Source of the DNA: Siphlonurus alternatus
Taxonomy: Eukaryota > Arthropoda > Insecta > Ephemeroptera > Siphlonuridae
Direction: 5' to 3'
Length of the DNA: 64,000 bases
NCBI GenBank assembly: GCA_949825025.1
Contig: OX463778.1
Coordinates: 7,517,142 to 7,581,141, forward strand
This document shows, in pieces, positions 1 through 10,260 of this stretch (the first letter of the stretch is position 1; each line of letters opens with the position of its first letter). The notes below the pieces were generated by a model, which searched no databases, was not told the DNA's origin, and saw nothing but the letters and a program-made list of their open reading frames with translations. The translations under genes and the position numbers were made by a program.

Positions 1-1
1 T

Positions 2-292
2 GGAACCAGCTCATCATCAGGAGTCTATTGAACCGGCTACCTACTGAACTTTTTATGATGACTCTTTGTTATCCATAGAAGGAATTGTCATAGAAGGTTC
101 AGTAGCCAGTCCAATGGAACCAGCTCATCGTCAGGTGTCTATTGAACTGGCTACTGAACCTTCTACAATGACTCTTTCTTTGATATTCATGGAAGGAATT
201 TTTATAGAACATTCAGTAGCCAGTCCAATGGAACCAGCTCGTCGTCAGGAGTCTATTGAACTGGCTACTGAACTTCCTACCATTACTTTTGC
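2..292. repeat. 114-bp tandem repeat, about 2.5 copies
   Basis: The word GGAACCAGCTC recurs at 2, 116 and 230, giving a period of exactly 114 bp (38 codons). The copies diverge by substitutions and small shifts. The array lies in the intron just downstream of the coiled-coil exon and continues off the left edge. The first unit has an in-frame stop, so coding is not supported. Confidence 0.8.
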
Positions 293-329
293 CACATAAA
301 ATAATTTCTTTGCACGAGAAACAACTCAC

Positions 330-552
330 GAGCTCCGTGGTGCACATTGTGACGGAGTTCTTGGCAGCGTCGAGCTCCTTGGTGACTCTCTTCAGGTCCT
401 TGTCCTTCTCCTCGAGCTGCTTCTTGTTGTCATCTGCGTTGATGTCCTGCTGCTCGAGACGCACTCGCAGCTGCGCCAGCTCCTCCTCGGTGCTCTTCAG
501 ACGACCCTCCACCGAGAGACGCAGCTGGATGCTCTGATCTCGCTCGTCAGCG
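330..552 (-). CDS. Coiled-coil exon of the GOLM-like gene
   Basis: A 223-bp open exon with strong GC bias encodes heptads rich in Leu, Glu, Gln, Lys and Arg, ending before a GTGAGT donor at 329-324. The acceptor is a pyrimidine-poor but canonical CAG at 555-553. Its entry phase fits the start exon at 9607-9773. Translation past the donor soon loses coiled-coil character and runs into the AT-rich 114-bp repeats, which supports the exon end. Confidence 0.7.
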
Positions 553-3500
553 CTGGGACACAAGGACGAGTCAAGTATGCACGATGTACATTTTTATGAG
601 GATTTACTCCTATGAGCTGGAGCTCAAGATGGGGTAATATGTAGGGATAAGGGATGGTGGCCACGGCCTGTTACAGCATAGAACGAAGGTGAAACTGAGG
701 GAACCGTGGAACCCTCTGACAGGACGGACATTTCTTTTAACAGACTATCGTTATTACGGTAATTATTTAATTTTTTGGTTTCTCAGTCTATTAGTGTTCC
801 TATTGAGTTTGGAGCTCAAGATGCAGGCGCAGATCATGCATTGGAGGTATTACCACCCCACCTCCCTCCCACCCCAAAACTTAACATTGCGGGATAGGGC
901 ACCGCCCTCCCTCCACCTCTCCCCAGAGCAGCGGGCTGGATCCGCCCCTGTCAAGGTGGGGTACCATAATGAGTAAGGATAAGGTAGGGAAAGGATGATG
1001 GCCACAGCCTGTTATGCGTCCTAGCATTTGCTGAGATGAGACTGAGGGAACCGTGAAAAACCTCGGTCAGGGATGGACACCTTTTTTTATACGTAAATGG
1101 ATTTTACTTGTTTATTTAGTCAATAAATATTAACAAGAAAAGTTCCAGGGAAACTACTAAGGTTGTGCTTGGCTGTTTGCATATTGTATTATAGCTGTAA
1201 AGTTTATTATCATATTATGCGAAACTTAGTGATAAGATGCATGAGTTGGCAGTGCACATAAAAGTTGTCAGCTGAACTGCAGCTTTGGGTCATCCACCAC
1301 CTTAAGAGACCCACCCCCTTGAAGTTCAAAGTCTCAAAAAAATTCTAGAATCAATGTATAAGATGCAAATGAACACTTTGAGAGATGAATTTTTATTAAT
1401 TTTAATAATTATTTATAATTGATTTATTTGGTTGATTTTTCACTAAAGAGTTGGTATTACGAACACATGTCCTGCACACTAGCGCTAGCTGGCGGAGGCA
1501 GCCAGAACACATGTTCCCCCACCCTAGCGCCAATTTGGCCAGTTGGCGGGAGCAGCCAGAGCAGCCTCGGAAATTGAAGAAGTGAAGACACAATTTTTTT
1601 TTTTATTTCAACCAAATTTAACAATACATAAATAATTAGAAAAAAGATAAAAACTCCCTTCCAAAGCATTCACATGCATCCCACATAAAACTTTTTTCCT
1701 TCTATCACATTTCTTTTTATTATAAAAGAAATGTGTTAGAACTTTATTCTAAAACATTTCTTTGTTTCAATAAGAAATGTTTTAGATGTCTTCACATTTT
1801 TAACATTGGTAGAAATGATGTAGAATAAATTCTATTCTACTACATTTCTTATTCATTTATGGTGCTGATTTATTACTTCCTTTAACCATAAAACAAACTC
1901 TTCTACAATATTTCTTTCTTCATTTTGAAGAATTTATTATTATATTTATATATTTATTTAAATTCTATATATATTCTATTCATGGCTGTATTGTTTAAAA
2001 TCAATTATAGCTCATTTGCATTAGCAATAATTGTAATGTAAGTTACACCACTCAATTCCTCAATTTTTTCTTAATAATTTGCATGTTTTAAAAATTTAAA
2101 AATATTAAACTGACTACTTTTTATTTTTGAAGTCACCGAGATTTGAACCTGCAGCCCTGCCTAACTTTCAATTCTAACGTTTTTTTTCCTACCTGACACC
2201 GACGTCTAACCCCCTAGGACACGCACGCTCGCATGTAAGAAGAAGGAAAAAGAGAGGCATATAAGTTAGAAGTTTCTTGAGGGGTGGGAAAATTCAAACT
2301 GATAACTTCAGATCTCTGCTGAGATGATTATACAATATAATATACCGCGCGTGTATTATATAAAAAATATGCAAAAAGGTTTTTACTTAATTCTCCATCA
2401 TAATTTAATTAAGACTCTTGAACGAAAGTATAAAAATAATTTGAATCTGATCAATGCATTAATTAATTATATTATTATAATAATTATCAGTCAAATGATT
2501 TTTCAAAATTAAATTTAATATGAAAAATTGTTATTAATGCATTAAATTTATAAACATGTTTAAAATTTAAGTTTAGCTTTATTAAAATATATTAATTATT
2601 ATTATAATTATACGTTATAGCAAACAATTATTGAATGCACACCTTGCCGACCCATCATAAATTATCCAGTAAAAAATAATAGAGGGGAAGGGGGTCTAAA
2701 AATTCTAATTACATATAATTATATACATAATATTATATATAATATATATATATATATATATACATAATATTATATATATATAAATGCAATGATCAATATA
2801 TAATCAATGATCGATCAATATAATATATATACAATAATATATCAATATATATAATATTAAATTTATTGATTTATTGATACATTATTGTACACATTAGTAC
2901 ACATGCATGACACAGTTAAATATTCACCAATACCATAGATTGCAATTTTCAATTAGTGCCATGGAAATAAAAGAACATAATTATGAGCTGATATAAACAA
3001 AATTATATATTATATATCTGAAATTTTTCTATGTTGTATAACAATTTTAGATTAATTGCATCTTTTTTTTTTTTTTTTTTTTTTTAATGAAATATAATTT
3101 ATGTACCATTCAAAAATATTTCTACCATGTTATTTCTGAATAAATCCATAATTGAAAATATTTAGAAGAGTACACCTAAAAAAATATGCTCTTACAATGT
3201 TAGTTCTAAAGATATTCTATTTTATTTTTCATATTTTATGGCCCTACTTTTGTATCCTTCATAATTTTTTTCCCCTAATTCTAAATATTTTCTGCTTGAA
3301 TTTTCTTCTTTAAATAAAACAGAACACATTAGGAATATCTTTTACACATTCCAAATATATTCTACGAAAAAGAATTTATTTTATTTATTTCATAATAATT
3401 GAACAGAAATATCATAGAACGGTAAACAAAGGAACAGAAAACCCTTGGAAAGTGTGAAAAGTCACAAAATTTATGATAGAAATGTTCAGAAATGTGCCTG

Positions 3501-6500
3501 AAAATATTTAGACTGCTTTTTAATGTGTTAGAAATGCATATTTTTACAAAAAGAAATGCATTAGAGCGAAAAATGTTTTATGTGGGATCTTATATTGAAA
3601 CTAGAATTTTTTTTGAAACTTTGAACTCCAATTTTTTATGGTTTCTATCCCATGCATTTATATAATTTCCCGTCCATAAATTATATCGGGTGCTGCAACA
3701 GCTTGTTGGTCAGCTCCAAGTTCTGCTGAGTCCATGAACGTGCTCGCCGCGCCGCTTGGAGCCTTCTCGCTCATACTTCGCTCGAACGGCCCAAGCGGGC
3801 GGCTGCGCGCGCTCCAAAAAGGATATTTATGTGGAAATAGCGGCCAGGCGCCTGTCCCGAGGCACGGCCACGCTCTGAGGCGGCACGCGTCTTTTTAAAG
3901 TCGAATGTTATATAATTTTTATGCATGATCGCCGCCGCATTGTAGTCACGGCTCCTCTGCAGTTGTCCAAAACACGTACATGACTCTGACGTCAGCGTTT
4001 CATCGGTTAGGGGAGCGTGGGCCATGTGTCGGCCCACCATGCAGACTTTGTGGCATCATACTGCAGTGGTCTAGCTAGCTAGCTGCATGGTTGCATGCTG
4101 TAACCAAAGACTTCCGGAAGTCTTTGGCTGTAACACTGCTCTACATGCATCCCCACTCAGCTCTGCTCCCCCATGTGACTGCAACTGCATTATTAAGGAA
4201 CTCCGTAGTTCGCGTTTTCCCATATACTAGCTTACGCTGGAAGAAACAACAGACTGTTCATTCTACCCCTGCAACGTATCAATTATCACACTTTATAACG
4301 CCTTCTCTACCATACCAAGCACCCCCCGGTGTACACGTTGACCCGCCACTATAAGTTGCTCGCGAACAGAAAGAAGTCTTCTAGGTAAAAAAAAAAACTT
4401 GATAAAGTGTACAGTCGTCGCCTCGGAAAATTTCCCTTTGCAGCCTTGTTAATCACCGTGCCCCATAAGAATAACACAGGGCAAGGTGAATGACTTCTAT
4501 TGTAATTTTTCTTTCAAAATAATACGTAAAAGTGATAGCGATTAAATATAATTAATAAATTAATATATATTTTTTTAATACTATTGAAAAAAAAATCACT
4601 TATCACTTAAATCTATTTTCTCGGCGTATATATTTTTACATGTCAGAGCACGTGCTGTAATGTTGTAAAATATAATAGTAATCGCGTCGTAATCCGGTCG
4701 TATTATTATAGTCAAAACGTAAAAATAATGCAACATAATAATGTTGTGGAAATAGCGGCCAGGCGCCTGTCCCGAGGCACGGCCATGCTCTAAGGCGACA
4801 AAAGTCTTATTACAGTCGATTGTTATAAAATTTTTATGCATGATCACCAAGCGTCTCTGAAAAATGCAAAATAAAAAAAAAAAAAAAAAAAAAAATAGAA
4901 GCGCGGGAAGTAAATAGATTGCGATTTACGCTCTTTAATATGTGAATTTGATATAATTAATATAATAAAGAATTATTGCTAATAATCAAATAATTTTACT
5001 CATATAATCGGAAGAAACCGGGAAAGCGAAACGTGGAAGGGGCGGGAAGGGGGGACCCCGAAATTGAAGAAGTGAAAACACATATTTTTTTTATATATGA
5101 ACCAATTTTAACAATACATAAATAATTAGAAAAATATAAAAAATTCCCTTCCAAAGCATTCACATATGCATCTTTCATTGCATAAAACTAGAATTTTTTT
5201 GAGACTTTGAACTCCAATTTTTTATATGGTTTCTATCCCATAGTCTCCCATAATTATATCGGCTGCTGCAACAGCTTGTTGGACAGTTTGTTGGTCAGCT
5301 CCAAATTCTGCGTCCATGTGGACGTGCTCGCGCCGCGGCCGCTTGGAGCCTGGTCGCTCATACGTACTGCGCTCGCACGGCCCAAGCGGGCGGCTACGCG
5401 CGTCCCAAGAAGGATATAATTATATAGCGGCCAGGCGCCTGTCCCGAGGCACGGGCACGCTCTGAGGCGACAAGCGTCTTTTTAAAGTCGAATGTTATCT
5501 AATTTTTATGCATGATCACCATACATCTCTGAAAAGTGCAAAATAAAAAAAGAAACAATAATAGAGGAGCGTGAAGTAAAAAAATTGCGATTCACGCTCT
5601 ATAATGTGAATTTGATATAATTAATATAAAAAATAATTATTGCTAATAATCAAATAATTTTATTCATTATAAATTATAAAAATATTATAATAATATAATA
5701 TAGTAACATTATTATAAATCACAAACCCGAATACAAAGAGAAATATTAGCACCACGAAATTAGGCAACTTTTTCAGATTCGAAGTAAGGCGAGTTGCCTA
5801 AACAAAAATTAATTAATTATTTACTTTATTTAATTATCAAATTGAATTCCTGTAAGTAATATAAAAATGACCTTCTACAAAATTTTAAAAACCGACGTGA
5901 ACGCAAAAATCTTAAATATTTTCTCAAAGTTACAGCAAAATGTAATGGCAAAAGCATGCTTATAGAGATACGACATTTTTTTTGTGGATGATGGCTACTG
6001 CACGTAAACAAGCGCGGTTGTCAAGTGCACACTAGCTGTCACTGACAACAACACGACAACAGTGAATGAGGCAGAGAGGAACCAAAAATTGACAACATTG
6101 CCGTTTTCCCCTATCTTTGCAAACCATGTGTTAAAACACATGGCCCACCATGCAGACATTGTGGCGTCACTAGCTGCAAGCCATGCTGTGAGCTTGTGAA
6201 CCACGGTGGCAGGGAGCCCTGTAAAGTCTCCTTTGAAGCTATCATGGCCATGAAGAAGCTGTGATGTTGCATGCTGTAACGTGTGACTCCCCCCCCCCTT
6301 CCCCCAAAGATGCGAATTAAAATTTCCTGACACTCAAATAATATGTATTATAAAATTTATAAATCACTGGCTGCTCTATAAGAAGGCATTGTATAAAGTG
6401 TAAATAATACGGTCCGGCATCTCTGAAATGCAAAATAAAAAATAAATTTAAAAAAAAAAAATAGAAGAGCGTAAAGTAAAAAAAATTGCTATTTATTTAC

Positions 6501-9500
6501 GCTCGTCAATGTGAATTTGATATAATTAATATATAAAAAATTATTATTGCTAATATATTATATAAAAATAATCAAATAATTTTACTCATTATAAAATTCA
6601 TGAAGAGAAATATTAACGCCACAAGGATAGGCAACTTGTTCAGCTTCAAAGTATGGCGAGTTGCCTAAACAACAAATTCTTGAACTATTATAAGAAAATT
6701 CCAAAAATAAAATGCATCGCGATTGTTTAAGCAGTTCATAATAACGGTGAAATATATTGTTATATTATGTTGTATATTAATTATTATAAACATTTCATGC
6801 TTGTATGTTATATATTGTGTATAACCTTGGTTGATTTGTAAATTAAGTGACCAATAAAAAAAAATATATAATTATTTATTTATACACTCGCGTTCAAAAA
6901 TATATTTCATTTTTTAATTAATTTTTATAACTTATGCATATTACTAAATACTACATATAAATTATAAAATTTGATATTATTTGCATTGCATTGAATAAAA
7001 TTAAATATATTAAAATAATGCATCGCATGATCATTTCCATCCTAAGATTCTTTCTTTTTGTTGTGGAGATTTAAATGCATGAACAAATTATTCCACATGT
7101 AAGAGAGTACTAACGCTGCATAATGTCTCAAAATCCAGTGAGTAACATCAAAAGGAACTTTTGAAAACAAGATATTTTCGCTTGCAATAAAATTAAATAT
7201 TTTTTTAAAAAAAAAGTGACGTGACGTAAAAAAAAAGCATGCAGAAATATATATAAAAACTTAATTATTCATAATATTCAAAAAAAAATCGGATCGTCTG
7301 CAAAAGGCAACCTAGCTGGTATAGTATGAGTTAAAGCATTGCACGATACATATTAAAAAAAAAAAATACATGAAAAACTGATGCAGTTCGTCTTTCCCCG
7401 GTCTCCCCCATGAAAAAAAAAAATACTCCTTTTGGTCTCCCCACAAATGCCACCACCGTCGTCGGAGTTGCAGCTGCAGAGGAGGTGTGGCACCTCCTGC
7501 TGGAATTCGTCACTTCGCGCCATAAGGGCTGCCTCACACAGGATCGCATGATTTCGCAGCGTATATATATGATAAGAAAATTAAGAACCTATGCGATCAC
7601 ACGTATACGCGCACACTAATTTCATATCGCATCGCATGCACTCGTAGGTTCTTCATTTAAAACCGTTTCTAAATTTATACTATTATATGTATATTATATG
7701 TATATATACGATGCGATGCAAAGGCGGCGAGGTTTATATATTTATGCAAAAATTGCAATGACTTCTATTATATAATTTTTTTCAAAACGTAACGTATACG
7801 CGCGTGGAAAGAAAAAGTGACAGTGATAATATATAAATATTTTATTATAAATATTATTGAAAAATATCACTTACAGTATCACTTAAATCGAGCTTCTCGA
7901 AGTATATTTTCACATGTATATAAAAGCGCACGCTGTAATGTTGCCATAATCGTGTCTTAATTCGGTCGTATAGTGAAAAAGTAAAAATAATGCGGCATGC
8001 ATGCAAGTGTACTTGCATGGCGAAAAATGTGACAGCAATATAATATAATAATACATCCTTTTTTTAATATCGAAAAAAAATCATCACTTAATTAAATCGA
8101 GCTTTTTCGAAGATTAAATGCATGAAAGTATATACTACATGAAAAGAGGGAGCGCTGTGTAAAAATGCTATAGTAAAAATTATAAAATAGTGATCGCGTC
8201 GTAGGAAAAGGTAAAAATAATGCGGCATGCATGCAAGTGAATTTTAATTTATGCTTGCATACCTGTATTTTGATTGTTTTATAAATTTAATATAATATGT
8301 AATATACATGATAATAATAATATATAAACTTTATTTTCCTAAAAGCTAAAGTCGCATGAATATTACTTGTATGTATGGAACCAGTCTTAAAATCCATTAC
8401 AATTGTAACATTCAGGAACAATGGAAAAAAAAAAAAAAAAATAGACATATTATATAAAAAATGTAACCAATAAATTACTTTCGTATGTATAATAATATAT
8501 TCATTATATATTATATTATATTATATACAATAATTATACGATATGGAATACTTAATATTTTAAAGTGTCGTACATTATGATAATAATGGTATCGATGGCA
8601 TGCAATATCCAATAATTCAGACGTAATTAAGGCGATTATATGATCGTCATGATTCAGTGCAAAAATTATAATTTTTTTCTATCGCTCACTAAACGAAAAT
8701 CGCACGTGAAAGAAATTAACAAAAACACACACGTACGAGACACAGCGACGAATAAAATTTTTATTTTTTAATATTGAAAATAAAATTTAATATCACTTAC
8801 TTTCATTAAATGATTGGAGATAGCGAAATACCATCGCAGCATTCGCAGGACGTGTACCTTCCTCCGGCCGCAGGGGTCCCAGCGCGGGTGGCACCCGTTA
8901 TTTACGTTAACAGTAACTACATAATGCATCTTAATCGTGAGCTGCAGTGCAAGAGAGTGAACCGCATCCTCGACCTACCTCAATCTCAAAAAATAAACCA
9001 GTGCTACCAACATAGCAAAAATTGAACTAAACTTGGAACAAACACTCGTGCAAGCCTAGCGGAACAAATTTTTAAATACCAACATGAAAAAATATCTCTA
9101 ACAATATTGAATACAATACAAACATGTCTCATGCCGTTAAACTTCACGTATTGCATATTAATACATGGAAAATAAACAGCGCAATATATTTTTTTAGTGA
9201 GCAATAACGAAGCTTATATTATATACCTTATCGTGGTTGTCGAAATTACATTTTCATAGCATTCGAAGGAAAGAAAATATAGTGCAATTCACACAATACG
9301 GTTTGCAACACTGTTTTTCATCTGTAGAGCTAGTGGCGAATAGAAATGTCGGACTGACAGAGCGTCGAAAAACCTTGTTTTGTTTCATTAATTTAACACT
9401 GTAATAATACACTCACATGATTTGTACCGTAATATATGAGTCCCTCTATATTTCAAAATGCAAAATCGACGAGAAATATAAATGCCAAAGCAGTTTTGGT

Positions 9501-9773
9501 AAGCCATCGAAGTTGCTTTAGGGGGTCTCTTAATAAGTGGTAAAACCCAGCTTTGTAAAGCATGCATATTTCCTTAACAAATTATTTGAGCACGGTTTCT
9601 ACTTACCATCTCCTTAGCTGTTCTCCAACTTCATCTAATTGTCTAATAAGTTCAAAATTTTGTGTCGATAAAGACCACCAATTACACGTTAAAAGTAAAC
9701 ATACAACTAATAAACCACCAACTAAAAGAGGTGGACAACGTCCGTATCCTCCACGCATGTTTTCCAAGCCCAT
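330..9773 (-). CDS. GOLM1/CASC4-like Golgi type II membrane protein, 5' part (partial gene)
   Basis: Two exons are visible on the minus strand. The start exon is 9607-9773 (ATG at 9773) and ends at donor GTAAGT in phase 2. The next visible exon is 330-552, with acceptor CCCAG and donor GTGAGT, and it begins in the matching phase. Joined, they give 55 codons, a split Cys codon and 74 codons. The N-terminus starts MGL, has Arg/Gly residues, then Pro-Pro and one hydrophobic segment (about residues 15-30) followed by Trp-Trp. Residues 38 onward form a Glu/Lys/Gln-rich coiled coil. This matches the short cytosolic tail, single anchor and luminal coiled coil known for the GOLM1/CASC4 family (Golgi membrane proteins). 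The family call is by recognition only. Further exons lie left of the window, and extra small exons inside the 9 kb intron cannot be excluded. The gene is divergent from DUF4773 gene A, with 487 bp between start codons. Confidence 0.72.
590..1085 (+). repeat. Two fragments of SINE family 1
   Basis: Two partial copies (about 595-765 and 935-1080) carry the words for GATGGTGGCCACGGCCTGTTA and GACTGAGGGAACCGTG seen in the fuller copy at 22796-23130. Both start with a GGAGCTCAAGATG-like edge. They lie in the large intron of the GOLM-like gene. Confidence 0.6.
1680..3586. mobile_element. 1.9 kb non-autonomous DNA transposon with terminal and subterminal repeats
   Basis: The element begins CCCACATAAAAC (1680-1691) and ends with the exact inverse, GTTTTATGTGGG (3575-3586). 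Inside both ends, short motifs of the AGAAATG-TTTAGA type recur in both orientations, as expected for transposase-binding subterminal repeats. The interior is extremely AT-rich and has no long coding frame. The flanks (about 1570-1679 and 3587-3660) rejoin in the related repeat at 5058-5240, which lacks the insert. Confidence 0.72.
3587..3970. repeat. GC-rich module of intron repeat family, copy 1
   Basis: This is a GC-rich block in AT-rich DNA. It shares long words (GCGGCCAGGCGCCTGTCCCG, AGCTTGTTGGTCAGCTCCAA) with 5205-5530 and partly with 4740-4855. Read on the minus strand it contains an ATG frame beginning Met-Ser-Glu-Lys-Ala-Pro-Ser-Gly (ATG near 3770) that stays open for 38 codons, and upstream a conserved Gly-Arg-Ala-Ser-Gly-Gln-Ala-Pro peptide. 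Function is unknown. Confidence 0.6.
4400..4500. repeat. Small hairpin element (family 4) copy
   Basis: The segment has the family order: CGTCGCCT-GGAAAATTTCCC, GCAGCCTTGTTAATCACC, then a short inverted arm with ACACAGGGCA. It is one of at least eight copies in the window. The right arm here is decayed. Confidence 0.5.
5058..5560. repeat. GC-rich intron repeat, uninterrupted copy
   Basis: This copy joins the left part seen at 1568-1679 (GAAATTGAAGAAGTGAA, CCTTCCAAAGCATTCACAT) directly to the right part seen at 3595-3960 (CTAGAATTTTTTTGA, GACTTTGAACTCCAA, then the GC-rich module). It therefore represents the empty site for the 1680-3586 insertion. Confidence 0.65.
7500..7720. repeat. Dispersed repeat family 8 copy
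   Basis: It contains GGCTGCCTCACACAGGATCG, ATTTCGCAGCGTAT and TTAAGAACCTATGCGATC. Related copies lie at about 16040-16370, 47505-47605 and 62690-62900, several with an inverted arm containing AACCGGTTCTAAATTT. It is probably a MITE-like family. Confidence 0.5.
8811..9025 (+). other. Orphan coding-like GC-richer segment
   Basis: A 72-codon open frame runs from ATG near 8811 to a TGA at 9025 through a GC-rich centre (8855-8900) inside otherwise AT-rich intron. I do not recognise the product. A strong donor-like GTAAGT on the opposite strand lies near 8801. It may be a captured exon fragment, an unannotated small exon on either strand, or chance. Confidence 0.2.
9607..9773 (-). CDS. Start exon of the GOLM-like gene
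   Basis: There are 55 codons plus two bases. The reading runs from ATG through a short basic N-terminus (Arg7, Arg12), Pro14-Pro15, a hydrophobic anchor with three Cys/Leu/Val-rich turns, Trp32-Trp33, and then a charged amphipathic stretch. The exon ends TG|GTAAGT, a strong donor. The ATG is the first in-frame start after an upstream stop in the divergent intergenic region. Confidence 0.72.
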
Positions 9774-10260
9774 TTCTACAACACAGTCACTTTAGAGATC
9801 TTTCACTCTTTACTTAAGTACTCCAACTATTAAAATTTATCAATATTTAAAGTCAAGTTAACATTCTAGTTCATGATAAACGTAATAACACGTAAGCACG
9901 AAACAAAGATAACTTGTTTTACGACGACATGTTTGTTTTGCTTGCATCTACATGTGAATACAAGTTTATAAAGAAGACAGTTCAAACTCATTATTGATTT
10001 TTTTTTATTTTTCATCAAATATCAGATGTTTTGAATAATTTATAAATATTTATAAAGGATATCAAATTTTCTAATTAAATTTTGTAATTTTATTGTTTTT
10101 ATTTTGTAATTATTATTTTTATAACTCGATACTCATAGAAGAAAGTTGGACTTCTTAAAAATGAAATACATAGTTTGTTAGTCAGCTGAGTTTGGCAGTA
10201 AAAATCAAAATTCTTGAAGTCGCAAAATATTCTTTAATTCTTACAATTTTAGTCTGTATA
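9774..10260. promoter_or_regulatory. Divergent intergenic region between the GOLM-like gene and DUF4773 gene A
   Basis: The 487 bp between the two divergent start codons should hold both promoters and 5' UTRs. It is AT-rich, with no clear TATA box at a fixed spacing. A TCAG-type initiator candidate (TTAGTCAGCT) lies at 10178-10187 for gene A. No repeat copy was recognised here, unlike most non-coding DNA in the window. Confidence 0.4.

Larger units (their letters stand above)
4500..8245. repeat. Locally amplified intron repeats, several diverged copies
   Basis: Three copies of a segment with ATCACTTAAATCGA, a GTGCTGTAATGTTG-like word and AAAATAATGC lie at about 4500-4740, 7780-8010 and 8015-8240. 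Three copies of a second segment (ATAGAAGAGCG, AATTTGATATAATTAATAT, AAATAATTTTACTCAT) lie at 4895-5005, 5560-5675 and 6460-6600. A pair with GGCAACTTGTTCAG and GCGAGTTGCCTAAACAA lies at 5760-5805 and 6630-6675. The GC-rich module also recurs at 4740-4855 and 5205-5530. No supported gene is seen here. Confidence 0.6.

Noticed and set aside
5995..6333. 112-codon minus-strand open frame
   Set aside because: Part of it matches the dispersed repeat also seen at 3990-4125, no start context or domain was recognised, and it lies in repeat-filled intron.
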